DNA from: an uncultured Clostridia bacterium
GTDB lineage: Bacteria; Bacillota; Clostridia; UBA1381
Direction of reading: 5' to 3'
Assembly: GCA_934454035.1 (NCBI GenBank)
Contig: CAKSFY010000136.1
Coordinates: 1-5,390 of the forward strand
DNA length: 5,390 nucleotides
Shown here: positions 1-5,328 of the stretch, one piece after another
How positions within the stretch are numbered: position 1 is the stretch's first letter
How the letters are laid out: every line of letters starts with the position of its first letter
Translations under genes and position numbers: made by a program
Notes under the pieces: generated by a model
The model's input: the letters and a program-made list of their open reading frames with translations, nothing else
What the model was told of the DNA's origin: nothing
Database searches by the model: none

Positions 1-4
1 ACAT
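1..4 (-). CDS. Start codon of a truncated downstream gene, probably gpmI
   Basis: On the minus strand an ATG lies at 4-2, preceded at 8 nt by a strong AAGGAAGG ribosome binding site (minus strand of 13-20), 37 nt after the tpiA stop. This is how a third gene of the glycolytic operon should begin. The window ends one base into its second codon, so the product cannot be read. In many Clostridia the order is pgk-tpiA-gpmI (cofactor-independent phosphoglycerate mutase), sometimes followed by eno. That identity is inference from synteny only. No terminator is visible between tpiA and this start, so co-transcription is likely. Confidence 0.55.
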
Positions 5-11
5 CTTTTTA

Positions 12-20
12 TCCTTCCTT
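12..20 (-). promoter_or_regulatory. Ribosome binding site of the truncated gene at the left edge
   Basis: The minus strand reads AAGGAAGGA here, complementary to the 3' end of 16S rRNA, with about 8 nt to the ATG at 4-2. It is the main evidence that a gene begins at the window edge. Confidence 0.7.
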
Positions 21-41
21 TTGTGTTAGTGTTGTTTACGA

Positions 42-794
42 TTATTTTGCAGCTGCAACAATTGCGGCAAAATCGGGAGTTTTCAAAGAAGCGCCGCCGA
101 TTAATCCGCCGTCGATGTCGGGCTTTGCCAAGAGTTCTGCAGCATTGCCTGCATTCATGCTGCCGCCGTACTGAATTGTAAATTCGGGAGCGCATTTTTC
201 GCAGTAAAGACCTGCAATGATTTTTCTGATTCCGCCGCAAACCTCTTCTGCCTGCTCTGCGGTAGCTGTTTTGCCTGTGCCGATTGCCCAAATGGGTTCG
301 TAAGCTATGACAACTTTTTTGGCGTCGGCAGCTTCAATTCCGGCAAAAGCTTTTTTAATCTGAATGGCAATTACGTCCATTGTAATTCCGGCTTCTCTCT
401 GCTCTAAGCTCTCACCTACGCAAACTATAGGAATAAGTCCCTTTGAAAGAGCCTTCTTTGTCTTTAAGTTAACAGTCTCGTCTGTCTCGGCAAAATACTG
501 TCTGCGCTCCGAGTGACCGATAATAACATAATCAACACCCATATCGCAGAGCATATCTGCACTTACTTCGCCTGTGAATGCGCCCTTATCTTCAAAGTGG
601 AGATTTTCCGCACCGATTTTTACGTGTGTTCCCTCTGCTGCCTTAACAGCTTCCGAAAGGCATACGTAAGGAGTGCAGCAAACAACTTCGCAAGCTGCGT
701 CCTTTGTTGCTTCTGCTACGGATTTTACAAATTCATAAGTTTCTGACGGAAGCTTGTTCATCTTCCAGTTACCTGCAATAATATATTTACCCAT
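42..794 (-). CDS. tpiA: Triosephosphate isomerase
   Basis: Cytosolic glycolytic enzyme that interconverts dihydroxyacetone phosphate and glyceraldehyde 3-phosphate. The 250-residue product has the usual family length and a complete TIM barrel. It carries Asn9 and Lys11 (AGNWKMN), the electrophilic His94 in IIGHSERR, the catalytic base Glu166 in AYEPIWAIGTGK, whose following loop 6 closes over the substrate, and the phosphate-binding YGGSM (209-213) and GGLIGGASL (229-237). No key residue is missing. The ATG start has an AAAGGAAAG ribosome binding site about 8 nt upstream and gives the canonical N-terminus. It follows pgk by 80 nt containing a hairpin, and precedes another gene start by 37 nt, so it is an internal operon gene. 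Expression probably comes from the promoter in front of pgk, since I see no clear promoter in the pgk-tpiA gap. Confidence 0.98.
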   Translation of the reverse strand: MGKYIIAGNWKMNKLPSETYEFVKSVAEATKDAACEVVCCTPYVCLSEAVKAAEGTHVKIGAENLHFEDKGAFTGEVSADMLCDMGVDYVIIGHSERRQYFAETDETVNLKTKKALSKGLIPIVCVGESLEQREAGITMDVIAIQIKKAFAGIEAADAKKVVIAYEPIWAIGTGKTATAEQAEEVCGGIRKIIAGLYCEKCAPEFTIQYGGSMNAGNAAELLAKPDIDGGLIGGASLKTPDFAAIVAAAK

Positions 795-826
795 TTTTCA
801 TCTTTCCTTTCGTTTTTCTTCAAAAG

Positions 827-866
827 ATTTAGGCAATTGCGCTCTTTTCGGCGCAGTTGCCTAAAT
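827..866 (-). terminator. Intercistronic hairpin between pgk and tpiA (weak terminator or mRNA stabiliser)
   Basis: Two 16-nt arms at 827-842 and 851-866 are separated by an 8-nt loop. In the transcribed (minus) direction 15 of 16 positions pair, with one internal C-A mismatch; read on the plus strand that position would be a G-U wobble. The stem has a GC-rich half next to the loop (GCGC). In the minus direction it is followed by CTTTTGAAG, a short interrupted U tract, so full termination is doubtful and partial attenuation or protection of the upstream pgk mRNA 3' end is as likely. It starts 8 nt after the pgk stop codon. Structure is seen in the sequence; function is inference. Confidence 0.7.
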
Positions 867-874
867 AAATTTTC

Positions 875-2071
875 TTATTTATCATTGAGTGCAGCGATTC
901 CGGGAAGTTCTTTACCCTCAAGGAATTCAAGCGATGCGCCGCCGCCTGTTGAGATATGAGTCATCTTATCTCCCAATCCTGCCTGATTTACGGCTGCAAC
1001 ACTGTCTCCGCCGCCGATAATTGTTGTAGCGTCAATTTCTGCCAACACCTGTGCAATTGCATTTGTTCCTTTTGCGAAGGTCGGCATCTCAAATACGCCC
1101 ATAGGCCCGTTCCAAACAACTGTCTTAGCTTTTTTAACTGCATCCGAGTAAAGCTTGATTGTTTCTTCGCCGATGTCAAGACCCTGCCAGCCGGCTTCAA
1201 TCTGACCTCTTTTAACCGTCTTGTGCTCTGCATCGTTTGCAAAGTCCTTGGCAACTACGGTATCAACCGGAATAAGAAGCTCTACGCCCTTATCTTTAGC
1301 CTTTTGCATCATTTCTTTAGCATAATCGATATAGTCCTCTTCCAGAAGTGAATCGCCTACTTCGCCGCCCATAGCCTTGATGAAAGTATAAGCCATACCG
1401 CCGCCGATAATAAGTGTGTCAACCTTATCCAAAAGATTGTTGATAACCGAAATTTTTGACGAAACCTTTGAACCGCCCAGAATTGCGGCAAACGGTCTTA
1501 CCGGGTTGTTTACGGCATTGCCTAAAAATTCGATTTCTTTCTGAATCAGATATCCCGAAACAGCTGTGTCGAGATATTTTGTAACACCGACATTTGAGCA
1601 ATGAGCTCTGTGAGCGGTACCGAATGCGTCATTTACAAACACATCAGCCAATGAAGCAAGCTCCCGGCTGAAATTGTCCTCATTTTTTGTCTCTTCTTTG
1701 CGATAGCGTGTATTTTCAAGTAAAACAACGTCTCCGTCCTTCATTTCGGCAACTGCTTTTTTTGCATTTGCTCCGACAACCTCGTTATCAGCAGCAAACA
1801 CAACTTCTTTTCCGAGCTTTTCCGAAAGTTTCTTTGCAACGGGTGCAAGCGAAAGCTCGGGTTTCGGTTCGCCCTTGGGCTTGCCCAAATGCGAGCAAAG
1901 GATAACCTTTGCGCCGTTTTTGACAAGATAGTTGATTGTCGGCAATGCGCCATCGATTCTTGTTTCGTCGGTTATGTTTCTGTCGGCATCCAAAGGTACG
2001 TTAAAATCGCAGCGTACCAAGACTTTTTTGCCTTTTACTTCGATGTCTTCAATGCTTTTTTTGTTTAACAT
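875..2071 (-). CDS. pgk: Phosphoglycerate kinase
   Basis: Glycolytic kinase that transfers the acyl phosphate of 1,3-bisphosphoglycerate to ADP, giving 3-phosphoglycerate and ATP in the cytosol. The 398-residue product has the normal bacterial length and both Rossmann-like domains. The N-terminal, substrate-binding domain shows VLVRCDFNVP (17-26), Arg38, SHLGKPKG (60-67), Arg122 in LLENTRY, and AFGTAHRAH (149-157) with Arg155. The nucleotide-binding domain shows ILGGSKVSSKI (197-207), GGGMAYTF, WNGPMGVFE, GGGDS (353-357) and STGGGASLEFLEG near the C-terminus. No catalytic residue is missing. The ATG is preceded by AGAGGAG about 10 nt upstream. It is the first gene of the operon, with its own near-consensus promoter about 60 nt upstream. 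The gap gene (glyceraldehyde-3-phosphate dehydrogenase), often directly upstream in other Firmicutes, is not here; the upstream neighbour is spmB. Confidence 0.98.
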   Translation of the reverse strand: MLNKKSIEDIEVKGKKVLVRCDFNVPLDADRNITDETRIDGALPTINYLVKNGAKVILCSHLGKPKGEPKPELSLAPVAKKLSEKLGKEVVFAADNEVVGANAKKAVAEMKDGDVVLLENTRYRKEETKNEDNFSRELASLADVFVNDAFGTAHRAHCSNVGVTKYLDTAVSGYLIQKEIEFLGNAVNNPVRPFAAILGGSKVSSKISVINNLLDKVDTLIIGGGMAYTFIKAMGGEVGDSLLEEDYIDYAKEMMQKAKDKGVELLIPVDTVVAKDFANDAEHKTVKRGQIEAGWQGLDIGEETIKLYSDAVKKAKTVVWNGPMGVFEMPTFAKGTNAIAQVLAEIDATTIIGGGDSVAAVNQAGLGDKMTHISTGGGASLEFLEGKELPGIAALNDK

Positions 2072-2102
2072 AGGTTTTACACTCCTCTTTAAAAATAGTT
2101 TA

Positions 2103-2120
2103 TATAAGCGAAAACTTATA
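2103..2120 (-). other. Small hairpin in the pgk leader
   Basis: Perfect 6-nt arms (TATAAG at 2103-2108 and CTTATA at 2115-2120) flank a 6-nt loop, inside the predicted leader between the promoter and the pgk ribosome binding site. It is AU-rich and weak. It could protect the 5' end of the mRNA, but it may be chance in AT-rich DNA. It has no U tract and is too small for a riboswitch. Confidence 0.35.
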
Positions 2121-2130
2121 ATCCTCTTAT

Positions 2131-2159
2131 ATTGTACCCCATTTTTTGCTTTTTTTCAA
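2131..2159 (-). promoter_or_regulatory. Sigma-A-type promoter of the pgk-tpiA operon
   Basis: On the minus strand a -35 box TTGAAA (2159-2154) and a -10 box TACAAT (2136-2131) are separated by exactly 17 nt. Each box differs from consensus by one base. Transcription would start near 2124, leaving a leader of about 50 nt that contains the AGAGGAG ribosome binding site and a small AU-rich hairpin (2103-2120). A strong housekeeping promoter fits a glycolytic operon. No operator such as an obvious CggR-type direct repeat is visible. Confidence 0.85.
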
Positions 2160-2188
2160 GACATTTTTTACACTATTATTAAAAATTG

Positions 2189-2695
2189 TTAAAAAATTAT
2201 CTTGCAGGCATAAACGGCGGCAAGCAATCCTACAATATCACCAATTACCGCCGCCGGGATAATTTTTTTTGTATATTTTATCCGTGTATTTCTGAAGTAT
2301 ACGCAAAGAGTGTAAAATGTTGTTTCGGTTGCACCCATCATAACAGACGCACATCTGCCCTCCGTACTGTCCGCACCGAATTTTGCAAGTATATCGGAAA
2401 GCACGCCCAAAGACGCTCCGCCCGAAAGCGGACGCACAAGCGCAAGCGGCATAACCGATTCCGGAATACCAAATCTGTGAGTTAAAGGCGCAATCAGCCG
2501 AAAAAGCATATCAAAAACTCCGGAGGCCCTGAGCATTGCGGTCAGAGTGAGTATGGCAAGAATTGCCGGAAATATTGCCGCAGTTGTTTTAAGCCCCTTT
2601 GCCGCTCCGTCCGCAAATGCCGAATAGACTTCGGTTTTTCGTATTGAGAAAAGCATTATTCCGATAAGTACAACCGGAAGAATAAAATCCGTCAT
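2189..2695 (-). CDS. spmB: Spore maturation protein B
   Basis: Membrane protein of the nucleoside-transporter/FeoB gate-like family. In Bacillus subtilis, loss of SpmA or SpmB leaves the spore core too wet and lowers heat resistance; the transported substrate is not known. The 168-residue product shows hydrophobic segments around residues 4-16, 39-54 and 147-163, and the characteristic ALVRPLSGGASLGVL (85-99) and GADSTEGRCAS followed by GATETTFYTLCVYF (107-134). I chose the ATG at 2695: an AAGGA ribosome binding site sits 8 nt upstream and translation begins 4 nt past the spmA stop. An in-frame TTG at 2713 would add six residues, but that extension runs through the ribosome binding site itself. 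Bacillus SpmB is a little longer (about 178 residues), so this one is near normal. It forms a two-gene unit with spmA. Confidence 0.93.
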   Translation of the reverse strand: MTDFILPVVLIGIMLFSIRKTEVYSAFADGAAKGLKTTAAIFPAILAILTLTAMLRASGVFDMLFRLIAPLTHRFGIPESVMPLALVRPLSGGASLGVLSDILAKFGADSTEGRCASVMMGATETTFYTLCVYFRNTRIKYTKKIIPAAVIGDIVGLLAAVYACKIIF

Positions 2696-2699
2696 ATCA

Positions 2700-3278
2700 T
2701 TAATCCTTACCAAAATGCAAAATTATTTTCATGGATATAACCGCCGCTAAAAGCGACAGTACCGAGCTTATCCATACCGCAGGGATAATGTCCGCCGCAC
2801 GCGCGGCACCGGCAGAGGCGCGCATCGAGATTATCGTGGTTGGAATCAATTGCAGGGAAGCGGTATTAAGTACGGTAAATATGCACATTTCCGCCGTGGG
2901 CTTTTCCGGATGAGGATTCAGTTTGTCCAGTTCGTTCATTGCGGCAATTCCGGCAGGTGTTGCCGCGTTGCCCATTCCCAAAAGATTTGCCGCAATGTTT
3001 TCGGTTATGTGCTTTGAAGCGCGGCTTCCTTTTTTCAGCTTCGGAAAAAGCATACGCACAGGCAGACTTAAAAGCTTTTCAAGCTTTGCGGAAAGTCCGC
3101 TCCTGTCCGCTATTTCCAAAATTCCCGACCAAAAGCACAGCATCCCGGCGAGCGAAAGCACAACCTTAACCGATTCGCCGGCGGCCTCCAGAGCAGCCGC
3201 TGCGGTTTCTGCTCCCGAACCGTTAAAAAGAGATACCAAAAGCGCAAATGCTGCGCATAAGGGCCAAATATAATTCAT
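2700..3278 (-). CDS. spmA: Spore maturation protein A
   Basis: Integral membrane partner of SpmB, needed for full dehydration of the developing spore in Bacillus. It has the nucleoside-recognition (Gate) domain. The 192-residue product matches the family length and shows a membrane segment at about 4-19 ending in LFNG, a second around 37-55 (LAGMLCFWSGILEIA), the family-typical ENIAANLLGMGNAATPAGIAAM (93-114), a conserved stretch MCIFTVLNTASLQLIPTTII (131-150), and a last membrane helix at about 165-187. The ATG has a GGGGGA ribosome binding site about 6 nt upstream. It lies 4 nt upstream of spmB and is divergent from thyA. The family is restricted to endospore formers as far as I know, so this gene supports a sporulating host. 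The dacB gene that precedes it in Bacillus is absent here. Confidence 0.94.
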   Translation of the reverse strand: MNYIWPLCAAFALLVSLFNGSGAETAAAALEAAGESVKVVLSLAGMLCFWSGILEIADRSGLSAKLEKLLSLPVRMLFPKLKKGSRASKHITENIAANLLGMGNAATPAGIAAMNELDKLNPHPEKPTAEMCIFTVLNTASLQLIPTTIISMRASAGAARAADIIPAVWISSVLSLLAAVISMKIILHFGKD

Positions 3279-3303
3279 TTTTGTTCCCCCTGTCTTTTTT
3301 ACT

Positions 3304-3332
3304 ATTATACTATTGATTAATTTATATTTTTA
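3304..3332 (-). promoter_or_regulatory. Candidate promoter of spmAB
   Basis: A perfect TATAAT lies on the minus strand at 3309-3304, about 25 nt upstream of the spmA start. At a 17-nt spacing the -35 position reads only TAAAAA, so a normal sigma-A promoter is weak. In Bacillus the spm genes are transcribed by the mother-cell factor sigma-E, but I cannot fit a convincing sigma-E site here. The start region is likely right; the sigma factor is unassigned. Confidence 0.4.
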
Positions 3333-3341
3333 TGATAAAAT
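3313..3341 (+). promoter_or_regulatory. Sigma-A-type promoter of the thyA operon
   Basis: A -35 box TTGATT (3313-3318) and a -10 box TAAAAT (3336-3341) are 17 nt apart. Transcription would start near 3348, giving a leader of about 28 nt before the thyA ATG. The element overlaps the candidate spmA promoter on the other strand. Confidence 0.75.
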
Positions 3342-3375
3342 AAAGTCATGAACAAAAGAAAAGGATTTGATATTA

Positions 3376-4206
3376 ATGAGTTATGCCGATACTAAATTTA
3401 TAGAGAATTGCAGGGATATATTAAAAAACGGAGTTTGGGATACCGATTTTGATGTCCGCCCCAGATGGGAGGACGGAACACCGGCTCATACCATAAAAAA
3501 ATTCGGAATGGTTACACGATATGATCTGCGAGAGGAATTTCCGATAATGACAATCAGACGGACCGCTTTTAAAAGCGCGGTGGACGAGCTTTTGTGGATA
3601 TGGCAGAAAAAGTCTAACAACATAAACGATTTATCCAGCCACATATGGGACCAATGGGCGGATGAGAACGGTTCAATCGGTAAAGCCTACGGATACCAGC
3701 TCGGAATCAAGCACCACTACCCGGAAGGCGATTTCGACCAGGTAGACAGAGTTTTGTACGATTTAAAGAACAATCCGCACAGCAGAAGAATAATGACAAA
3801 TATATACAACCATCACGACCTGTCCGAAATGAATCTGTATCCGTGCGCTTACAGTATGACATTTAATGTCAGCGGCAAAACTCTGAACGGAATATTGAAT
3901 CAGCGCTCGCAGGATATGCTTACCGCAAACAACTGGAATGTATGTCAGTATGCTGTGCTACTTCATATGCTTGCGGACGCGAGCGGTCTTGTAGCCGGGG
4001 AGCTTTTGCATGTGGTTGCGGACGCTCATATATATGACAGGCATATTCCGCTTGTGGAAGAAATCATTAAAAATACTCCGTATGACGCACCAAAACTGAT
4101 TAAAACGGACGACAATACCGATTTTTATAAATTTACGAAGGACAGCTACAGGCTTGAAGATTACAAATATTCTGAATTCAATCACAAAATTCCGGTAGCA
4201 ATATAG
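3376..4206 (+). CDS. thyA: Thymidylate synthase (Bacillus/phi3T type)
   Basis: Methylates dUMP to dTMP using 5,10-methylene-tetrahydrofolate, leaving dihydrofolate. The 276-residue product is full length. Catalytic Cys157 sits in LYPCAYSMTF; also present are the phosphate-binding SRR (136-138) and QRSQD (176-180), Asn188 in NWNV for pyrimidine recognition, and HIYDRH (218-223), which matches the His and Tyr that hold the deoxyribose. FDVR, DGTPAHT, ELLWIWQKKSN, HIWDQWADENG and IGKAYGYQLG resemble B. subtilis ThyA and phage phi3T more than E. coli ThyA; the residue after the catalytic Cys is Ala, not the His of the E. coli type. I chose the ATG at 3376 because AAAAGGA lies 10 nt upstream; an in-frame TTG at 3367 lies almost on that site and cannot use it. 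It is the first gene of an operon with folA 13 nt downstream. Confidence 0.97.
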   Translation: MSYADTKFIENCRDILKNGVWDTDFDVRPRWEDGTPAHTIKKFGMVTRYDLREEFPIMTIRRTAFKSAVDELLWIWQKKSNNINDLSSHIWDQWADENGSIGKAYGYQLGIKHHYPEGDFDQVDRVLYDLKNNPHSRRIMTNIYNHHDLSEMNLYPCAYSMTFNVSGKTLNGILNQRSQDMLTANNWNVCQYAVLLHMLADASGLVAGELLHVVADAHIYDRHIPLVEEIIKNTPYDAPKLIKTDDNTDFYKFTKDSYRLEDYKYSEFNHKIPVAI

Positions 4207-4211
4207 GGAGG
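4205..4211 (+). promoter_or_regulatory. Ribosome binding site of folA overlapping the thyA stop
   Basis: AGGGAGG begins inside the thyA TAG stop codon (4204-4206) and lies 8 nt before the folA ATG. The overlap suggests that ribosomes finishing thyA can help start folA, so the two products would be made together. Confidence 0.8.
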
Positions 4212-4219
4212 AAAACGAT

Positions 4220-4702
4220 ATGAAATTAATTGCGGCAGTAAGTAAAAACTGGGGAATAGGAAAGGACGGGGCATTGCTTTTTTCAATTCCGTCCGATATG
4301 AAATTTTTCAGAGAAACCACCGACGGAGCAGCCGTTATAATGGGCAGAAAAACGCTTGATTCGTTTCCCGGCGGCAGACCGCTGAAGAACAGGGTAAATA
4401 TTGTACTTACTCATGATTACGGATTTTCACGTGAAGGTGTGGTTGTCTGTCATTCCGAGGACGAGGTTTTAAAAAAAGCCGAAGAATATGAAAATGTGTT
4501 TGTAATCGGCGGAGAGGAAATTTATTCACTCTTTTTGGAGGACTGCGATACCGCGTATATTACCAAGGTTGAGGAATATGCCGAAGCGGACAAATTTCTG
4601 CCCGATTTAGACGGAAATCCCGAATGGCATTTGGAGAAAAAGTCCGAACCGATTTGCGAAAACGGTCATACATTCACGTTCTGCACCTATAAAAAGGATT
4701 GA
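4220..4702 (+). CDS. folA: Dihydrofolate reductase
   Basis: NADPH-dependent reduction of dihydrofolate to tetrahydrofolate in the cytosol, which regenerates the cofactor oxidised by the thymidylate synthase just upstream. The 160-residue product has the normal chromosomal length. Visible are IAAVSKNWGIGKDG (4-17) at the N-terminal strand and Met20-type loop, the catalytic acid Asp26 in IPSDMKFF, Phe30, the NADPH-binding VIMGRKT (39-45), Arg58 in LKNRVN for the folate glutamate, the FVIGGEEIY cofactor loop (94-102) and ITK (114-116). The usual LPW motif before the catalytic Asp is LLF here, so the tryptophan matching E. coli Trp22 is Phe21. I recall this form in other clostridial enzymes, so it is probably a lineage trait and not damage. 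Start and spacing are supported by AGGGAGG 8 nt upstream. The next gene starts 10 nt after its stop. Confidence 0.96.
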   Translation: MKLIAAVSKNWGIGKDGALLFSIPSDMKFFRETTDGAAVIMGRKTLDSFPGGRPLKNRVNIVLTHDYGFSREGVVVCHSEDEVLKKAEEYENVFVIGGEEIYSLFLEDCDTAYITKVEEYAEADKFLPDLDGNPEWHLEKKSEPICENGHTFTFCTYKKD

Positions 4703-4712
4703 GGATATAAAC

Positions 4713-5279
4713 ATGTTTATTGATAAGGACAAGCTGATTAATTCTTTCAATGAATTGGAAGAAAATATGAAAAATTATTCCCTGCCGAAATGGGAGCAGT
4801 TTCCCGATATTGAGCTTTATATGGATCAGGTAATTTCACTTATAACAAAGTATCTGGATATATACTGCCGCGCTGTCGGCACGGAAAAGCTTATCACACC
4901 GTCGATGATTAACAACTATGTCAAGCTTGATATACTTCCGCCGCCGAAAAAGAAAAAGTATTCGCGTACACATCTTGCCTATCTGATAATAATATGTACC
5001 CTAAAGCAAACTTTGGATATGGCGACAATTCAGAAAATAATACCGCCCGATATTGACGGTAACGAGGTACGTAAAATTTATAATTCATTCGTTGAAAATC
5101 AGCATAAGGCTTTTGTGTATGTAACCGAAAATGTACGCGAGCTGGCAATGCCGGCAATATCTGAGGAAACTGATAATGCAGACGCTATCGGCGACCTTTT
5201 AATGCAGGTTTCTTTATCTGCCAATATTTATAAAATTCTGACCGAAAATATAACGAAAAATGCAGGTATTCAGATATAA
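4713..5279 (+). CDS. DUF1836 domain protein with MerR-like helix-turn-helix
   Basis: Protein of 188 residues that I recognise as the DUF1836 family, found in Firmicutes; no member's function is established to my knowledge. The N-terminal part has the family-typical LPKWEQFPDIELYMDQV (24-40). Residues about 60-110 (ITPSMINNYVKLDILPPPKKKKYSRTHLAYL and following) look like the DNA-recognition region of MerR regulators: a helix-turn-helix, a Pro/Lys-rich wing, then a helix. The rest is predicted helical, without cysteine or histidine clusters for metal binding, membrane segments or a signal peptide. A transcription regulator is the simplest guess, but it is a guess. GAGGAT, overlapping the folA stop, lies 7 nt before the ATG, so it is translated as the third gene of thyA-folA. 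A strong terminator follows 15 nt after its stop. Confidence 0.85.
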   Translation: MFIDKDKLINSFNELEENMKNYSLPKWEQFPDIELYMDQVISLITKYLDIYCRAVGTEKLITPSMINNYVKLDILPPPKKKKYSRTHLAYLIIICTLKQTLDMATIQKIIPPDIDGNEVRKIYNSFVENQHKAFVYVTENVRELAMPAISEETDNADAIGDLLMQVSLSANIYKILTENITKNAGIQI

Positions 5280-5294
5280 AAAAACAATAATAAT

Positions 5295-5328
5295 AAAAGG
5301 CGGTGTAAAAAAAGTACACCGCCTTTTT
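5295..5328 (+). terminator. Intrinsic terminator of the thyA-folA-DUF1836 operon
   Basis: Perfect 13-nt arms (5295-5307 and 5315-5327) with a GGCGGTGTA core and a 7-nt A-rich loop are followed by a run of five T. The left arm begins with four A, so on the minus strand the hairpin also ends in a T run and could serve a convergent gene from the right. Confidence 0.95.

Noticed and set aside
956..1351. Plus-strand open frame of 131 codons opposite pgk
   Set aside because: It is a Cys- and Phe-rich shadow of a highly conserved glycolytic gene, with no independent start signals.
2072..2130. Riboswitch or T-box in the pgk leader
   Set aside because: The leader is only about 50 nt, with one 6-bp hairpin and no recognisable T-box, terminator or ligand-binding core.
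2178..2198. AT-rich sequence after spmB as an intrinsic terminator
   Set aside because: The AATTTTT stretches on the minus strand are direct, not inverted, repeats, so no GC-containing stem forms.
2186..2485. Plus-strand open frame of 99 codons opposite spmB
   Set aside because: It is antisense to a well-conserved gene, has no ribosome binding site, and its product is rich in Arg, Lys and Cys as expected from a shadow frame.
2923..3273. Plus-strand open frame of 116 codons opposite spmA
   Set aside because: The low-complexity Ala/Ser-rich product is a by-product of the Ala/Gly-rich spmA codons on the other strand.
3958..4320. Minus-strand open frame of 120 codons across the thyA-folA junction
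   Set aside because: It is antisense to two conserved enzymes and spans their junction, and its product resembles no family I know.
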